NCBI RefSeq assembly: GCF_004122165.1
Contig: NZ_SBKO01000001.1
Coordinates: 310,001 to 374,000 of the forward strand
Length of the DNA stretch: 64,000 nucleotides
DNA from: Flavobacterium amnicola
Lineage (GTDB): Bacteria > Bacteroidota > Bacteroidia > Flavobacteriales > Flavobacteriaceae
Reading direction: 5' to 3'
Made by a program: the position numbers and the translations under genes. The notes beneath the pieces were generated by a model. It saw nothing but the letters and a program-made list of their open reading frames with translations, was not told the origin of the DNA and ran no database searches. This document shows, piece by piece, positions 7,342-16,082 of this stretch (position 1 is its first letter; each line of letters opens with the position of its first letter).

Positions 7342-9453
7342 TTAATAATCAAAATACCAATTAAATACATCCGAACGCAATCCAATAGAAAACCAAGTCG
7401 TGTTTTCTTTAAAAACTGTGGCTGTATTTACATTTGGAGAGAAACTACGGTACATAAAATTAGCAAACACCTTCAAATTAGCATTTGGATTTACCAAATA
7501 ACCAGCGTTTAAATCGGCGATCATGATGGTGGCTTTGTTACCGTTTCCTATGGCAACCCCTTTTTCGTAAGCTCTAGTCTCATCATAATCTTTGTAAATA
7601 TTACTACCGTAATTTTTAGCATCAGTAGTGGTGTCAAAATCAAAGCCTCGCACTCCAAAATTGAATTTAGCATCTGCAAACAACCTTCCTTTGTTGTAAC
7701 GCGCAATTCCAACTAATTCTCTAAAATTCGAACCCCAATTATGTCCCATACTTTGATTGTTATGGCCGTAATTGGTTACTATTTCACTATGCGAATACAC
7801 ATAAGGACGCACTAAATTATACTCGCCTTGCAAATATAAATTTTTAACCCCAAAAGCATTGTAATATTTCGCTCCAAATTGGGCTCCAATTTTATTTCGC
7901 CAGCTTTTTTCACCACCAAACATATCACTAACCGCAAATTCATCTATAAAAAACTGACTGTACAAATTAATACTGTTGTTCCATTTGTATTTACCAGTTA
8001 ATCCTAAAGCAGCATTCCCACTTCTCGCGGAAGAGGAAAACTCTACCGAACGATAAAAAATAATTGGATTCACAAAATTGACATCAAAACCTCTATTGTT
8101 TGTATTGGTCCAAACCACCGATTCGAAAAATCCGATATTTAATCGTTTGGTAGCATTCCAACTCAAATAATGATTAGCCATGTATTTGGTGGTGTAAGTT
8201 CTTTCCAACGTTGCATCAGGACGAACATCTTTAAGCCACATATAGGTATTGGTATATTTTATTTTCCAGAAAGTGGTATTGATTTTAAAAAACGGATACG
8301 GACTAGCACCATCCCCCTCAAAAATAGAACGATACCCATCCCCAATAAAATTACGACTGTAACCCAACTGAAAATTCATGGTTTTATTTGGCGTAAACGT
8401 AATATTGGCATCCGCAGAAGGCAAATCGTATTGAATTCCTTTGAAATCTTTTGCGATTCCGATTCCAGGCAATATGGCCGGGTTACCTCCTGAAGGCTTT
8501 AATGAATTTGCTAATCTATTATAATAACCAGCATAAAATCCTTGTGTTTCAAATATGGTGGTGGTAAAATTAATTTGCGTTCCTAAACCTCCTTGAATTT
8601 GCAGAGCTCTCGTGTTGTTGTAGGTTAATCGGCCCACATCGGGAGAAGATTTCCCCAATCGTAAATCCCAAATAGGATTCATGGTAAACCAATAGTCTTT
8701 CGTTTGGATTGCAACTACATTTTCGTTGAAAATTTTTCTTCCCCACCAACTAGTTTTATTTAATTGTAATTTTTCATTGACTTCTTTAAAATCAAAATAC
8801 TTTGCTACTTCATCATAAGTCAAGGGTTTAGAAGCCGTATGATTATTTGTTCCTACTTGATTTAGATTTCCATCAAATTGCGCATAATAACTATGTGAAA
8901 ACGGGATGTTTAAATGACTTGAGAATTGTGGATTTTCAAATTTTTGATATTCTTTTTCTACTTTATCGTATTCTGGATTTTCGGCTTTCAGTGCCACTTT
9001 TTTCGCTTCTATCATTTTATCCGCCTCAGCTTCTGCTTGCATTTGCGCAGGGCTTTGCAATGGAATCATTGTAGTCAAGGTATATTTTGCAAAAGTTGGC
9101 TTTCCATTATAGGTGGCTGGTTCAATTTTAGGCAACGTTGAAAAAACTCTTTTGGATTCTTCAATCAACTCAGGATATACAGCATCCACATACAATACTT
9201 TGAAGGTACCATTTTCATCCACTTCAAACAAAGTGATTACTTTGCCTTTAAATCCTTTTTGGTTGACAATTTCTGGAACTTTAAAATTATTGTATACAAA
9301 ATCCTGCAATTGATTGTAAAAACACTGCACCAAATCGCTATTCATCGAACTTTGACAAGACGGAAACACAGGTGGTTTTTCTTGACTACCCACTTGAGCA
9401 AATTCAATCTGAACAGCAAAAAAAAGCAGTGTTGCTAAAATTATTTTTTTCAT
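7342..9453 (-). CDS. remB: Gliding motility protein RemB
   Basis: Outer-membrane protein linked to gliding motility in Flavobacterium. I recognise the overall sequence pattern, e.g. NIPFSHSYYAQFD and the C-terminal NWYFDY. The N-terminus has a signal peptide (MKKIILATLLFFAVQIEFAQ), then at about residues 30-130 a TonB-C-terminal-like module (VITLFEVDENGTFKVLYVDAV), then a large beta-barrel (703 residues in total). I chose the ATG at 9453 because it starts the signal peptide and leaves a 13-bp gap after deoC; the longer frame to 9525 would overlap deoC. It is the distal gene after deoC. Confidence 0.78.
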   Translation of the reverse strand: MKKIILATLLFFAVQIEFAQVGSQEKPPVFPSCQSSMNSDLVQCFYNQLQDFVYNNFKVPEIVNQKGFKGKVITLFEVDENGTFKVLYVDAVYPELIEESKRVFSTLPKIEPATYNGKPTFAKYTLTTMIPLQSPAQMQAEAEADKMIEAKKVALKAENPEYDKVEKEYQKFENPQFSSHLNIPFSHSYYAQFDGNLNQVGTNNHTASKPLTYDEVAKYFDFKEVNEKLQLNKTSWWGRKIFNENVVAIQTKDYWFTMNPIWDLRLGKSSPDVGRLTYNNTRALQIQGGLGTQINFTTTIFETQGFYAGYYNRLANSLKPSGGNPAILPGIGIAKDFKGIQYDLPSADANITFTPNKTMNFQLGYSRNFIGDGYRSIFEGDGASPYPFFKINTTFWKIKYTNTYMWLKDVRPDATLERTYTTKYMANHYLSWNATKRLNIGFFESVVWTNTNNRGFDVNFVNPIIFYRSVEFSSSARSGNAALGLTGKYKWNNSINLYSQFFIDEFAVSDMFGGEKSWRNKIGAQFGAKYYNAFGVKNLYLQGEYNLVRPYVYSHSEIVTNYGHNNQSMGHNWGSNFRELVGIARYNKGRLFADAKFNFGVRGFDFDTTTDAKNYGSNIYKDYDETRAYEKGVAIGNGNKATIMIADLNAGYLVNPNANLKVFANFMYRSFSPNVNTATVFKENTTWFSIGLRSDVFNWYFDY

Positions 9454-9466
9454 ATTTACTTTTAGA

Positions 9467-10210
9467 TTAATAACCTCCTTCGGTAGTATTACCGTTGGCA
9501 ATGGTTTTTGCGCCCGAAGTTCCAATGCGCTTTACACCCAAATTTATCATTTCCAATGCTTCTGCCAGTGTACGAACGCCACCAGCCGCTTTTATTGGTA
9601 ATGGATGTGCATTTTCCAGCATTAAAGTTATCGTGGGAACTGTAGCTCCATTAGGCAAACCGTCACGTGTTTTATAGAAACCTGTTGATGACTTCACAAA
9701 GACGTTATGGTAATCCTTTTCATCAAAATGGGCCACCACAGTATTTTTAATGAGTGAAGAAATTTGAATAATTTGATCGTCAGACAATGCCGCTACTTCA
9801 ATGATAAATTTCACTACTTTATGATGCGTTAACCCTAAGCGAGTACACGCTATCACTTCATCTTTAATCAGATGTGTATCGCCATTTTTGAATGCTTCGT
9901 AATTTACCACAAAATCCAGCTCATCAACCCCGTCTTTTATCGCATATTCGGCTTCATTTATTTTATTTTCTATTGAGGCTGTTCCAAAAGGGAAATCGAT
10001 TACCGTTCCAATTACTACTTTGGAATGCGCATCTTCAATCATTTTTCGAGCCATTTTAATATGTTCTGGCCGAATCATAATTAACTTAAACGCCTCATCG
10101 ATAGCCTCTTGAATACTTGCTTTTACCACCAAAGTGTTTTCTTCTTCCGTAAGATTTGCTTGTTCTGCCGTTTTCAAATACGTAGAATCTAAATATTGTT
10201 TGATATTCAT
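9467..10210 (-). CDS. deoC: Deoxyribose-phosphate aldolase
   Basis: Class I aldolase that splits 2-deoxyribose 5-phosphate into glyceraldehyde 3-phosphate and acetaldehyde in deoxynucleoside breakdown. The Schiff-base lysine is in FVKSSTGF (Lys173), the second active-site lysine in KAAGGVRT (Lys208), and the acidic residue in DELDF (Asp99). Length of 247 is normal. It ends in YINKG-like tail missing; the last residues are NTTEGGY, as in other flavobacterial DeoC proteins. It is followed by remB after 13 bp, so the two are likely cotranscribed. Confidence 0.93.
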   Translation of the reverse strand: MNIKQYLDSTYLKTAEQANLTEEENTLVVKASIQEAIDEAFKLIMIRPEHIKMARKMIEDAHSKVVIGTVIDFPFGTASIENKINEAEYAIKDGVDELDFVVNYEAFKNGDTHLIKDEVIACTRLGLTHHKVVKFIIEVAALSDDQIIQISSLIKNTVVAHFDEKDYHNVFVKSSTGFYKTRDGLPNGATVPTITLMLENAHPLPIKAAGGVRTLAEALEMINLGVKRIGTSGAKTIANGNTTEGGY

Positions 10211-10261
10211 TTCAGAAGTAATTAGAGTATAAAAATAGAAAAAACCTTTGAAAGCAAGTGC

Positions 10262-10654
10262 TTATTTGAACCTTTCTTTATTCATCAGTATAAATGACAT
10301 AAAAACACCAACGATACTTCCTAACGAATTCGCTACAACATCAAAAAAATCGGCTTGACGCGTTAGCGTAAAACATTCCTGTCCAAATTCAATAAGAATC
10401 CCCAATAGTATTGCTATAACTACCAATATAAAAACATAAATGGTTTTCGTTTTCTTGAGAAAATACAAATAGCGGTACCATAAAAAAACAAAGACAAAGT
10501 AGAACATAAAATGTACTACTTTGTCAATATTTGGTATATCTATATTTGGAATGTTTGAAGGATTTTTAAAACTCAAAAAAAGAATTAAAAGGGTCCAAAA
10601 GGAAGCAATCCAAAAAGATTTTTTATTAGGCTCCGATAAGGTTTTTATAATCAT
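10262..10654 (-). CDS. VanZ-family membrane protein
   Basis: Membrane protein of 130 residues with four hydrophobic helices and the VanZ-family features [17 protein letters not shown] and a [15 protein letters not shown] segment before the last helix. VanZ relatives have no agreed function; the original one gives low-level teicoplanin resistance. I prefer the ATG at 10654; an ATG at 10687 is possible. Either start overlaps the end of gcvH, suggesting coupling to it. Confidence 0.8.
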   Translation of the reverse strand: MIIKTLSEPNKKSFWIASFWTLLILFLSFKNPSNIPNIDIPNIDKVVHFMFYFVFVFLWYRYLYFLKKTKTIYVFILVVIAILLGILIEFGQECFTLTRQADFFDVVANSLGSIVGVFMSFILMNKERFK

Positions 10655-11006
10655 CGCTTGATAATAAACTATCGATTTCGGAAGCATCAGATATTTTTAC
10701 CTTAACCATCCATGCAGCACCATAAGGATCTGAATTGACTAATTCTGGGTTCGACTCTAACTCGTCGTTAAATTCAATGATTTCTCCAGAAAGTGGCAAG
10801 AATAAATCGGAAACCGTTTTTACAGCTTCAACTGTACCAAAAACTTCGTCTTTTGCTAAGGTTTGATCTAAGGTATCTACTTCAACATATACGATGTCTC
10901 CCAATTCTTTTTGAGCGAAATCGGTAATTCCTACAGTTACCACATCGCCATCGATGCTAACCCATTCGTGATCTTTTGTGTACTTTAAATTAGTTGGTAT
11001 GTTCAT
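10626..11006 (-). CDS. gcvH: Glycine cleavage system H protein
   Basis: Lipoyl-bearing carrier that shuttles the aminomethyl group between the P, T and L proteins of the glycine cleavage complex. The lipoylated lysine is Lys63 in VEAVKTVSD, within the usual hammerhead domain; YTKDHEWV is at residues 9-16. Full length (126 aa). gcvP and gcvT are not in this window, so the system is split. The overlap with the VanZ gene indicates cotranscription. Confidence 0.95.
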   Translation of the reverse strand: MNIPTNLKYTKDHEWVSIDGDVVTVGITDFAQKELGDIVYVEVDTLDQTLAKDEVFGTVEAVKTVSDLFLPLSGEIIEFNDELESNPELVNSDPYGAAWMVKVKISDASEIDSLLSSDDYKNLIGA

Positions 11007-11030
11007 TTTATGTGTATTTCAATTATCAAA

Positions 11031-11038
11031 CAAAAATA
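11031..11038 (-). promoter_or_regulatory. Putative -7 element of gcvH
   Basis: Minus-strand TATTTTTG fits TAnnTTTG and ends 24 bp before the gcvH ATG at 11006. Confidence 0.45.
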
Positions 11039-11137
11039 TAATTATTAGCAGAATATTTATAGCTTTTCACAAGTTTATTTTTTATGTTACAATAAAATAT
11101 TACAATTATAACATTTTGTTGTTTTACATACGAAAAC

Positions 11138-11165
11138 TAAAAACACCTGACAGCCACTGGCTGTC
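11138..11165 (-). terminator. Terminator of the tRNA-Arg transcript
   Basis: Stem GACAGCC / GGCTGTC around a 3-nt loop, followed on the minus strand by AGGTGTTTTT. It lies 20 bp after the tRNA 3' end. Confidence 0.6.
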
Positions 11166-11184
11166 CTCCTTTTAATTTCAAATG

Positions 11185-11258
11185 TGACCTCGAAGGGATT
11201 CGAACCCCCAACCCTCAGAGCCGAAATCTGATATTCTATCCAGTTGAACTACGAGGCC
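11185..11258 (-). tRNA. tRNA-Arg (anticodon UCG)
   Basis: The minus strand folds into a full cloverleaf: acceptor GGCCTCG / CGAGGTC, D arm GTTC / GAAT, anticodon stem TCAGA / TCTGA with loop TTTCGGC (anticodon TCG, reading CGA-type Arg codons), a T arm with loop TTCGAAT, and discriminator A. No CCA is encoded. It lies downstream of yqeY on the same strand with a strong hairpin repeat between them. Confidence 0.93.
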
Positions 11259-11263
11259 AGTTT

Positions 11264-11343
11264 AGATCGTTAGACTTCTTAGATTTTTAGATTTTAAACA
11301 TCTAAGAAGTCTAATTTTCTAAGTCAGTCTAAGTAATCTAGAC
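11264..11343. repeat. Hairpin-forming degenerate word repeat between yqeY and tRNA-Arg
   Basis: A perfect 14-bp inverted repeat (TAGACTTCTTAGAT at 11271-11284 and its complement at 11300-11313) with a 15-nt loop, continued by imperfect copies of the TCTAAG word up to the yqeY stop. It resembles other word-like repeats in this window. Confidence 0.65.
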
Positions 11344-11787
11344 TAAAAGTTTTTTAACAATAGTAGAAATGGTTTTTCCTTCAGCTTGTCCGCCAATTTG
11401 TGCTGAAGCTAATCCCATTACTTTTCCCATGGAAGCAATTCCTGATGCTCCAGTTTCTGCAATAATTTTAGCTACAATTGTTTCTACTTCTGCTTCCGAT
11501 AATTGTACTGGTAAGAATTTCTCAATCACCGCGATTTGTGCCAATTCTGGTTCGGCTAAATCAGGGCGGTTTTGCTCGGTAAAAATTCCCGCGCTGTCTT
11601 TACGCATTTTTACCAATTTTTGTAAAATTTTGATTTCATCGGCTTCCGCTAGCTCTTCTTTACTACCAGATGCAGTGGCTGCCAATAATAATTCTGACTT
11701 GATGGCGCGTAATGCTTCTAATGCAATGGTGTCTTTGGTACGCATTGCATTTTTCATTTCGTCCATTATTTTTGCTGATAAACTCAT
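11338..11787 (-). CDS. yqeY: GatB/YqeY domain protein
   Basis: A 149-residue stand-alone YqeY protein, related to the tail domain of GatB in the tRNA amidotransferase. It contains the family motifs EALRAIKSE near the start, FLPxQLSE in the middle and MGKVMGLASAQIGGQAEGKTIS at the end (split here over residues ~121-142). The exact role of the stand-alone form is unknown; tRNA-related work is assumed. It follows the ftsZ terminator and precedes tRNA-Arg. Confidence 0.88.
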   Translation of the reverse strand: MSLSAKIMDEMKNAMRTKDTIALEALRAIKSELLLAATASGSKEELAEADEIKILQKLVKMRKDSAGIFTEQNRPDLAEPELAQIAVIEKFLPVQLSEAEVETIVAKIIAETGASGIASMGKVMGLASAQIGGQAEGKTISTIVKKLLV

Positions 11788-11790
11788 GTT

Positions 11791-11842
11791 TTGTTTATTT
11801 GATGAATCGTTGATTCGGTTATTTAATTATTCAGTTATTTGA
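11791..11842. repeat. Degenerate word repeat upstream of yqeY
   Basis: Built of GTTTATTTG, GATTCGGTTATTT and CAGTTATTTG words. The same words, on the other strand, occur at 55912-55977, about 44 kb away. Confidence 0.5.
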
Positions 11843-11888
11843 CACAAAAAAGTAAAACAATTTGTCTTCAATAAACGAATGCGAAGTT

Positions 11889-11927
11889 AAAAAAATAACC
11901 CGAAAAATCATTAGAAATTTCGGGTTA
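11889..11927 (-). terminator. Terminator of the dcw operon after ftsZ
   Basis: Minus-strand stem TAACCCGAAA / TTTCGGGTTA followed by a T7 run, 22 bp after the ftsZ stop. It marks the end of the mraZ-to-ftsZ transcript. Confidence 0.75.
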
Positions 11928-11948
11928 CCACTATTTGATTTGAGTTAG

Positions 11949-13931
11949 TTAATCTACATTGTCGTGTAGGAACGAATTGTTTGAACGCAACTGTACGTCA
12001 TCGTTACTATCAATTCCTAGAGACATTCTAGATTGGTTATTTTCGATACCATTGCTGGTTACATCAATTCCCATGCGCTTGTATGCTGGTACTTTTTCAA
12101 ACTCATCCACACGTGCCGCATTGTTATGAAATTTATAATTGAATTCTTTCATTTTACGACGACGTTCTTCTGCTCTTAATTTTAAAGACTCTTCGATGGA
12201 CATTTCCGTGGGAGAAATGGCTTCGTTTGCAAAAGAATTTGGTGTAAATGTTTCCACCTGTTTCATTGTAATATTCAATTCTTCAGGCACTTTTTCTACA
12301 ATTGGCTCTTCTTTTTTAGCTTGTACAAATTGATTTTCGATCTCCATGTATTCCTCTAACGAATGTTTGATTACTCCGTTTTGAGTCACTTCAGTCACAG
12401 GGACAAATTCTACCGCTTCGTTCACTTTAATCTCTTTGATTTCGTTTGTTAAATCAAAAATCAATCGGTCTGTATTGATTGAAGGTGTTTCTACTTTAGC
12501 AATTGGCAAATCGAAAGAAAAAGTAATTTGTTCTGGCTCTGCAACCACAAATTGAGGATCAATTACTTCAATTTGTTTCACATAGTCACTATTCTCAATT
12601 TCTTTAACTTCTGGAGTGGTGAAATAAAATTCGCTCTCCTTGATTTCCTTAGCCGAAACAATTTCAAAAGTCACATCTAAATTTTTAATAAATTCTGATG
12701 TTGGCACTAAATCCATTGTAAAAGTAGGCTCTTGCACTACAGGAATTTCTTCCTCTAACGAAAACACAATTTTGTCTTCCACTACTGGAGTAGAAGGTAT
12801 TTCAGCCACTGGAGTTGCCACTACATTGGAAGAAAAATCAAATCCTTGCGCTTCAAATTTTTGCGTTAAATTTTGAACTAATTTTTGTTCGTCTTCTAAA
12901 GCGTGAATAATTTTTCTTGGTTCCGTATTGACAATTTCTGCTTGTTGTTCTACGCAAAACCCAGTTGCAATAATCGTTACTGCTATTTTATCACCAAGCG
13001 TTTCATCTTCACCAACCCCCATAATGATGTTGGCGTTGTGACCTGCTTCGTTTTGGATATAATCATTGATTTCTCCAATTTCGTCAATAGTAATTTCACT
13101 AGAACCAGAAACGATAAGCAACAATACGTTTTTGGCACCCGTAATTTTATTGTCATTTAAAAGTGGCGAATCTAAAGCAGATACGATAGCATCTTTTGCT
13201 CTTTCTTCCCCTTCAGCCATAGCAGATCCCATAATGGCAGTACCACTATTTGAAAGCACTGTTTTGGCATCTTTTAAATCGATATTTTGAGTATAGTGAT
13301 GTGTAATTACTTCGGCAATACCACGAGATGCCGTTGCTAATACTTCATCAGCTTTTGAGAAACCTGCTTTAAAGCCAAGATTTCCGTATACTTCTCTTAA
13401 TTTATTGTTATTGATTACAATTAACGAATCAACTTGTTTTCTTAATTTTTCAACTCCAAGTAAAGCTTGCTCTCCACGGATTTTTCCTTCAAACTGGAAT
13501 GGAATCGTTACAATACCCACCGTTAAAATGTCTCTTTCTTTAGCTAACTGAGCAATTACTGGCGCTGCACCTGTACCGGTACCACCACCCATACCCGCAG
13601 TAATGAAAACCATTTTGGTATTGGCATCCAGCATTTTCTCGATATCCTCAATACTTTCAAGCGCTGATTGTTGTCCAACATCAGGGTTCGCTCCGGCTCC
13701 TAATCCTTCAGTTAGGTTAACCCCCAACTGAATTTTATTAGGCACTGGACTGTTTTGTAATGCCTGAGAATCAGTATTACAAACGATGAAATCTACCCCT
13801 TTGATTCCTTGTTTAAACATGTGGTTGATGGCATTACTACCACCGCCACCTACTCCGATAACTTTAATTACATTCGATTGGTTTTTAGGCAAGTCGAATG
13901 AAATGCTTCCAAATTCTGAGTTGCTTTCCAT
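11949..13931 (-). CDS. ftsZ: Cell division protein FtsZ with long C-terminal linker
   Basis: Tubulin-like GTPase that forms the division ring at midcell. The GTPase domain covers about residues 18-325, with the N-terminal [11 protein letters not shown] and the signature GGGTGTG at 115-121. The remaining ~335 residues are unusual next to the ~380-residue E. coli protein: an acidic, Val/Glu/Ile-rich linker of low complexity up to about 590. A conserved block [11 protein letters not shown] near 617-627 then looks like the C-terminal peptide that binds FtsA. A 30-residue tail follows it. Last gene of the dcw operon, 45 bp after ftsA and before a terminator. Confidence 0.97.
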   Translation of the reverse strand: MESNSEFGSISFDLPKNQSNVIKVIGVGGGGSNAINHMFKQGIKGVDFIVCNTDSQALQNSPVPNKIQLGVNLTEGLGAGANPDVGQQSALESIEDIEKMLDANTKMVFITAGMGGGTGTGAAPVIAQLAKERDILTVGIVTIPFQFEGKIRGEQALLGVEKLRKQVDSLIVINNNKLREVYGNLGFKAGFSKADEVLATASRGIAEVITHHYTQNIDLKDAKTVLSNSGTAIMGSAMAEGEERAKDAIVSALDSPLLNDNKITGAKNVLLLIVSGSSEITIDEIGEINDYIQNEAGHNANIIMGVGEDETLGDKIAVTIIATGFCVEQQAEIVNTEPRKIIHALEDEQKLVQNLTQKFEAQGFDFSSNVVATPVAEIPSTPVVEDKIVFSLEEEIPVVQEPTFTMDLVPTSEFIKNLDVTFEIVSAKEIKESEFYFTTPEVKEIENSDYVKQIEVIDPQFVVAEPEQITFSFDLPIAKVETPSINTDRLIFDLTNEIKEIKVNEAVEFVPVTEVTQNGVIKHSLEEYMEIENQFVQAKKEEPIVEKVPEELNITMKQVETFTPNSFANEAISPTEMSIEESLKLRAEERRRKMKEFNYKFHNNAARVDEFEKVPAYKRMGIDVTSNGIENNQSRMSLGIDSNDDVQLRSNNSFLHDNVD

Positions 13932-13976
13932 ACTATTTGGTTTTTTTGTTTGTGTATTATAAGTGACTATTCTGAA

Positions 13977-15353
13977 TTACTCAGCGTTGTCTAAAAAATC
14001 TTTAATTTTATCAATGTACTTGTCGAAAAATGATTTTCGAATCGTTCTTTCGGTTGTTTTAGAATCGGCTTGTTTTTCTTCTTCTAAAACACGTTCTACT
14101 TCCTGTTGGATAATTTGCTGTTCGGCAACCGTTGGCTTTTGCACCAAAACCGGCTCCGGAATATAATTGTCCTGAGGCACTGCACTCATCGTGTTATTTC
14201 GAACACTGTTCATCACCAATCCAACCGCTGTTGCATACAGTGGACTGGAAATTTCTTCGTTTGAATTTCCTGCCAAATGCTCGTTAGGATAACCAATTCG
14301 AGTATCCATACCGGTGATGTACTCTACCAATTGTTTGATATGTTTTAATTGTGAACCTCCACCGGTTAAAACAATACCTGCAATTAGTTTTTTACGTGGA
14401 TCTTCATGACCGTACGCTTTTATTTCAGTATATACTTGCTCAATAATTTCCACTACACGAGCGTGAATTATTTTAGACAAGTTTTTAAGCGAAATTTCTT
14501 TTGGATCTCTTCCACGTAACCCTGGAATCGAAACAATCTCGTTTTCTTTATTTTCACCTGGCCACGCGGAACCAAATTTCACTTTTAGCAATTCCGCTTG
14601 TTTCTCGATAATCGAACAACCTTCTTTGATATCCTCAGTAATTACATTTCCTCCAAAAGGCACTACTGCGGTATGACGAATAATTCCGTCTTTAAAAATC
14701 GCCAAATCTGTTGTTCCACCACCTATATCAATCAAGGCTACTCCTGCTTCCTTTTCTTCTTGGCTTAATACTGCATCGGCCGAAGCTAATGGCTCAAGGG
14801 TTAATCCTGACAAGTCTAAACCAGCGCTTTTGATACATCTTCCTACATTTCGAATAGAAGAAGCTTGTCCCACAACCACGTGGAAACTGCTCTCTAAACG
14901 ACCTCCGTACATCCCAATTGGTTCTTTTATTTCCGCTTCCCCATCAATTTTAAATTCTTGAGGCAAAACATGAATAATTTCTTCTCCTGGAAGCATGGCT
15001 AATTTTTGCACCTGTCCGATAAGAACGTCAATATCTTTTTCGCTTATTACTTCCTCTGCATTCGGTCTAGAGATATAATCGCTGTGTTGAATACTGCGAA
15101 TGTGCTGTCCAGCAATACCGACTACCACATCTTTAATTTTATATCCAGAATCCTCTTCTGCCAAAGCAATTGCTTCTTGTATAGATTGAATGGTTTGAGT
15201 AATATTATTTACAACACCTCTAGCCACACCGAGACTTTTAGACTTCCCTACGCCTAAAATTTCAAGCTTCCCATATTCATTTTTCTTGCCTATCATCGCA
15301 ACGATTTTGGTCGTTCCGATATCAAGTCCTACTGCTATATTCTCTCTTTCCAT
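13977..15353 (-). CDS. ftsA: Cell division protein FtsA
   Basis: Actin-like ATPase that ties FtsZ filaments to the membrane. It begins ENIAVGLDIGTTK (phosphate-1 motif) and contains VALIDIGGGTTDLAIF (phosphate-2) and IVLTGGGSQLKH (adenosine motif). The C-terminus SFFDKYIDKIKDFLDN is an amphipathic helix suited to membrane binding. I chose the ATG at 15353, which leaves a 6-bp gap after ftsQ; the TTG at 15359 would add only two residues. Confidence 0.96.
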   Translation of the reverse strand: MERENIAVGLDIGTTKIVAMIGKKNEYGKLEILGVGKSKSLGVARGVVNNITQTIQSIQEAIALAEEDSGYKIKDVVVGIAGQHIRSIQHSDYISRPNAEEVISEKDIDVLIGQVQKLAMLPGEEIIHVLPQEFKIDGEAEIKEPIGMYGGRLESSFHVVVGQASSIRNVGRCIKSAGLDLSGLTLEPLASADAVLSQEEKEAGVALIDIGGGTTDLAIFKDGIIRHTAVVPFGGNVITEDIKEGCSIIEKQAELLKVKFGSAWPGENKENEIVSIPGLRGRDPKEISLKNLSKIIHARVVEIIEQVYTEIKAYGHEDPRKKLIAGIVLTGGGSQLKHIKQLVEYITGMDTRIGYPNEHLAGNSNEEISSPLYATAVGLVMNSVRNNTMSAVPQDNYIPEPVLVQKPTVAEQQIIQQEVERVLEEEKQADSKTTERTIRKSFFDKYIDKIKDFLDNAE

Positions 15354-15359
15354 ACTCAA

Positions 15360-16082
15360 TTATTTTGTACAAACCACTTGTTTGGTAAACTTCAGATTGA
15401 TTGTTTTATATGAATCCAACAAAGTGTCTTGTACCGCTTTTTGAAAAAATGCTTTATAGTTATTAAATTTTCGTTCCATGTGAATGGTTCTGCCGAAAAT
15501 TATATCATAACCATAATTTCTATTCTTCATAACTATGCTACCATCCGCCGAAATGGTCATACCAATGATGTTTTTTTTCAAAAAATCATCTTTATGAACC
15601 ATCTGTAAAAGCGACACAAAATTCTTGCTATAGGTGTTATTCATATCACCATAAACAAGCGGTACTCGTGCACTAAAATTTTGAGACAGTGGCATTCTAT
15701 TCCCTTTATAATCAATATAAAAAGAACTGTTTTCGTCAAAAACTCTTGCGATTGGGGTCTTCTGAGTTATTACTGTTTTTAACTTCCCATCAACACTCAC
15801 ATACACCTCAGAATGATCTATCAGACTGTGTTTATTGATGGTTTGCTCAATATTTTTCAAATCTAATTTTTCTTTTCGGATAGTAGAAGTGCCTCCAAAA
15901 CTTTCTATTAACAACTTATTAACCATTTCGGAAGTGATAAACGGGTTATTCGCATCCAAAATTTCGATGGCAGGTTTCCCAATTTTTCTGTTTTCATTTC
16001 TTTTGGAAGTAAACGAATACAAAAAAACAACCAATCCTAAAATGGCAATTAATTGAATATTTATGAACCAATTTTTACGCAT
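15360..16082 (-). CDS. ftsQ: Cell division protein FtsQ
   Basis: A 240-residue bitopic protein: short cytoplasmic N-terminus, transmembrane helix at about residues 7-25, and a periplasmic domain with a POTRA-like segment and the FtsQ motif VYVSVDGKLKTVITQKTPIARV. It links FtsA/FtsZ to the late divisome proteins. Sequence is divergent from proteobacterial FtsQ, but the position between murC and ftsA is diagnostic. The start overlaps the murC stop by 8 bp. Confidence 0.88.
   Translation of the reverse strand: MRKNWFINIQLIAILGLVVFLYSFTSKRNENRKIGKPAIEILDANNPFITSEMVNKLLIESFGGTSTIRKEKLDLKNIEQTINKHSLIDHSEVYVSVDGKLKTVITQKTPIARVFDENSSFYIDYKGNRMPLSQNFSARVPLVYGDMNNTYSKNFVSLLQMVHKDDFLKKNIIGMTISADGSIVMKNRNYGYDIIFGRTIHMERKFNNYKAFFQKAVQDTLLDSYKTINLKFTKQVVCTK

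Noticed and set aside
10222..10261. Hairpin AAGCA-ct-TGCTT after the VanZ gene as a terminator
   Set aside because: Stem of only five pairs and no clean T-run at the right distance.
11185..11343. tRNA-Arg with flanking repeat as an integration (att) site
   Set aside because: No integrase, no direct repeat of the tRNA 3' end and no foreign-looking genes lie next to it.
11369..11842. Long plus-strand open frame opposite yqeY
   Set aside because: Shadow of yqeY; no signal, no family features, and yqeY is well supported.
12903..13290. Plus-strand open frames opposite ftsZ
   Set aside because: Lie fully within the conserved GTPase region on the other strand and look like no protein.
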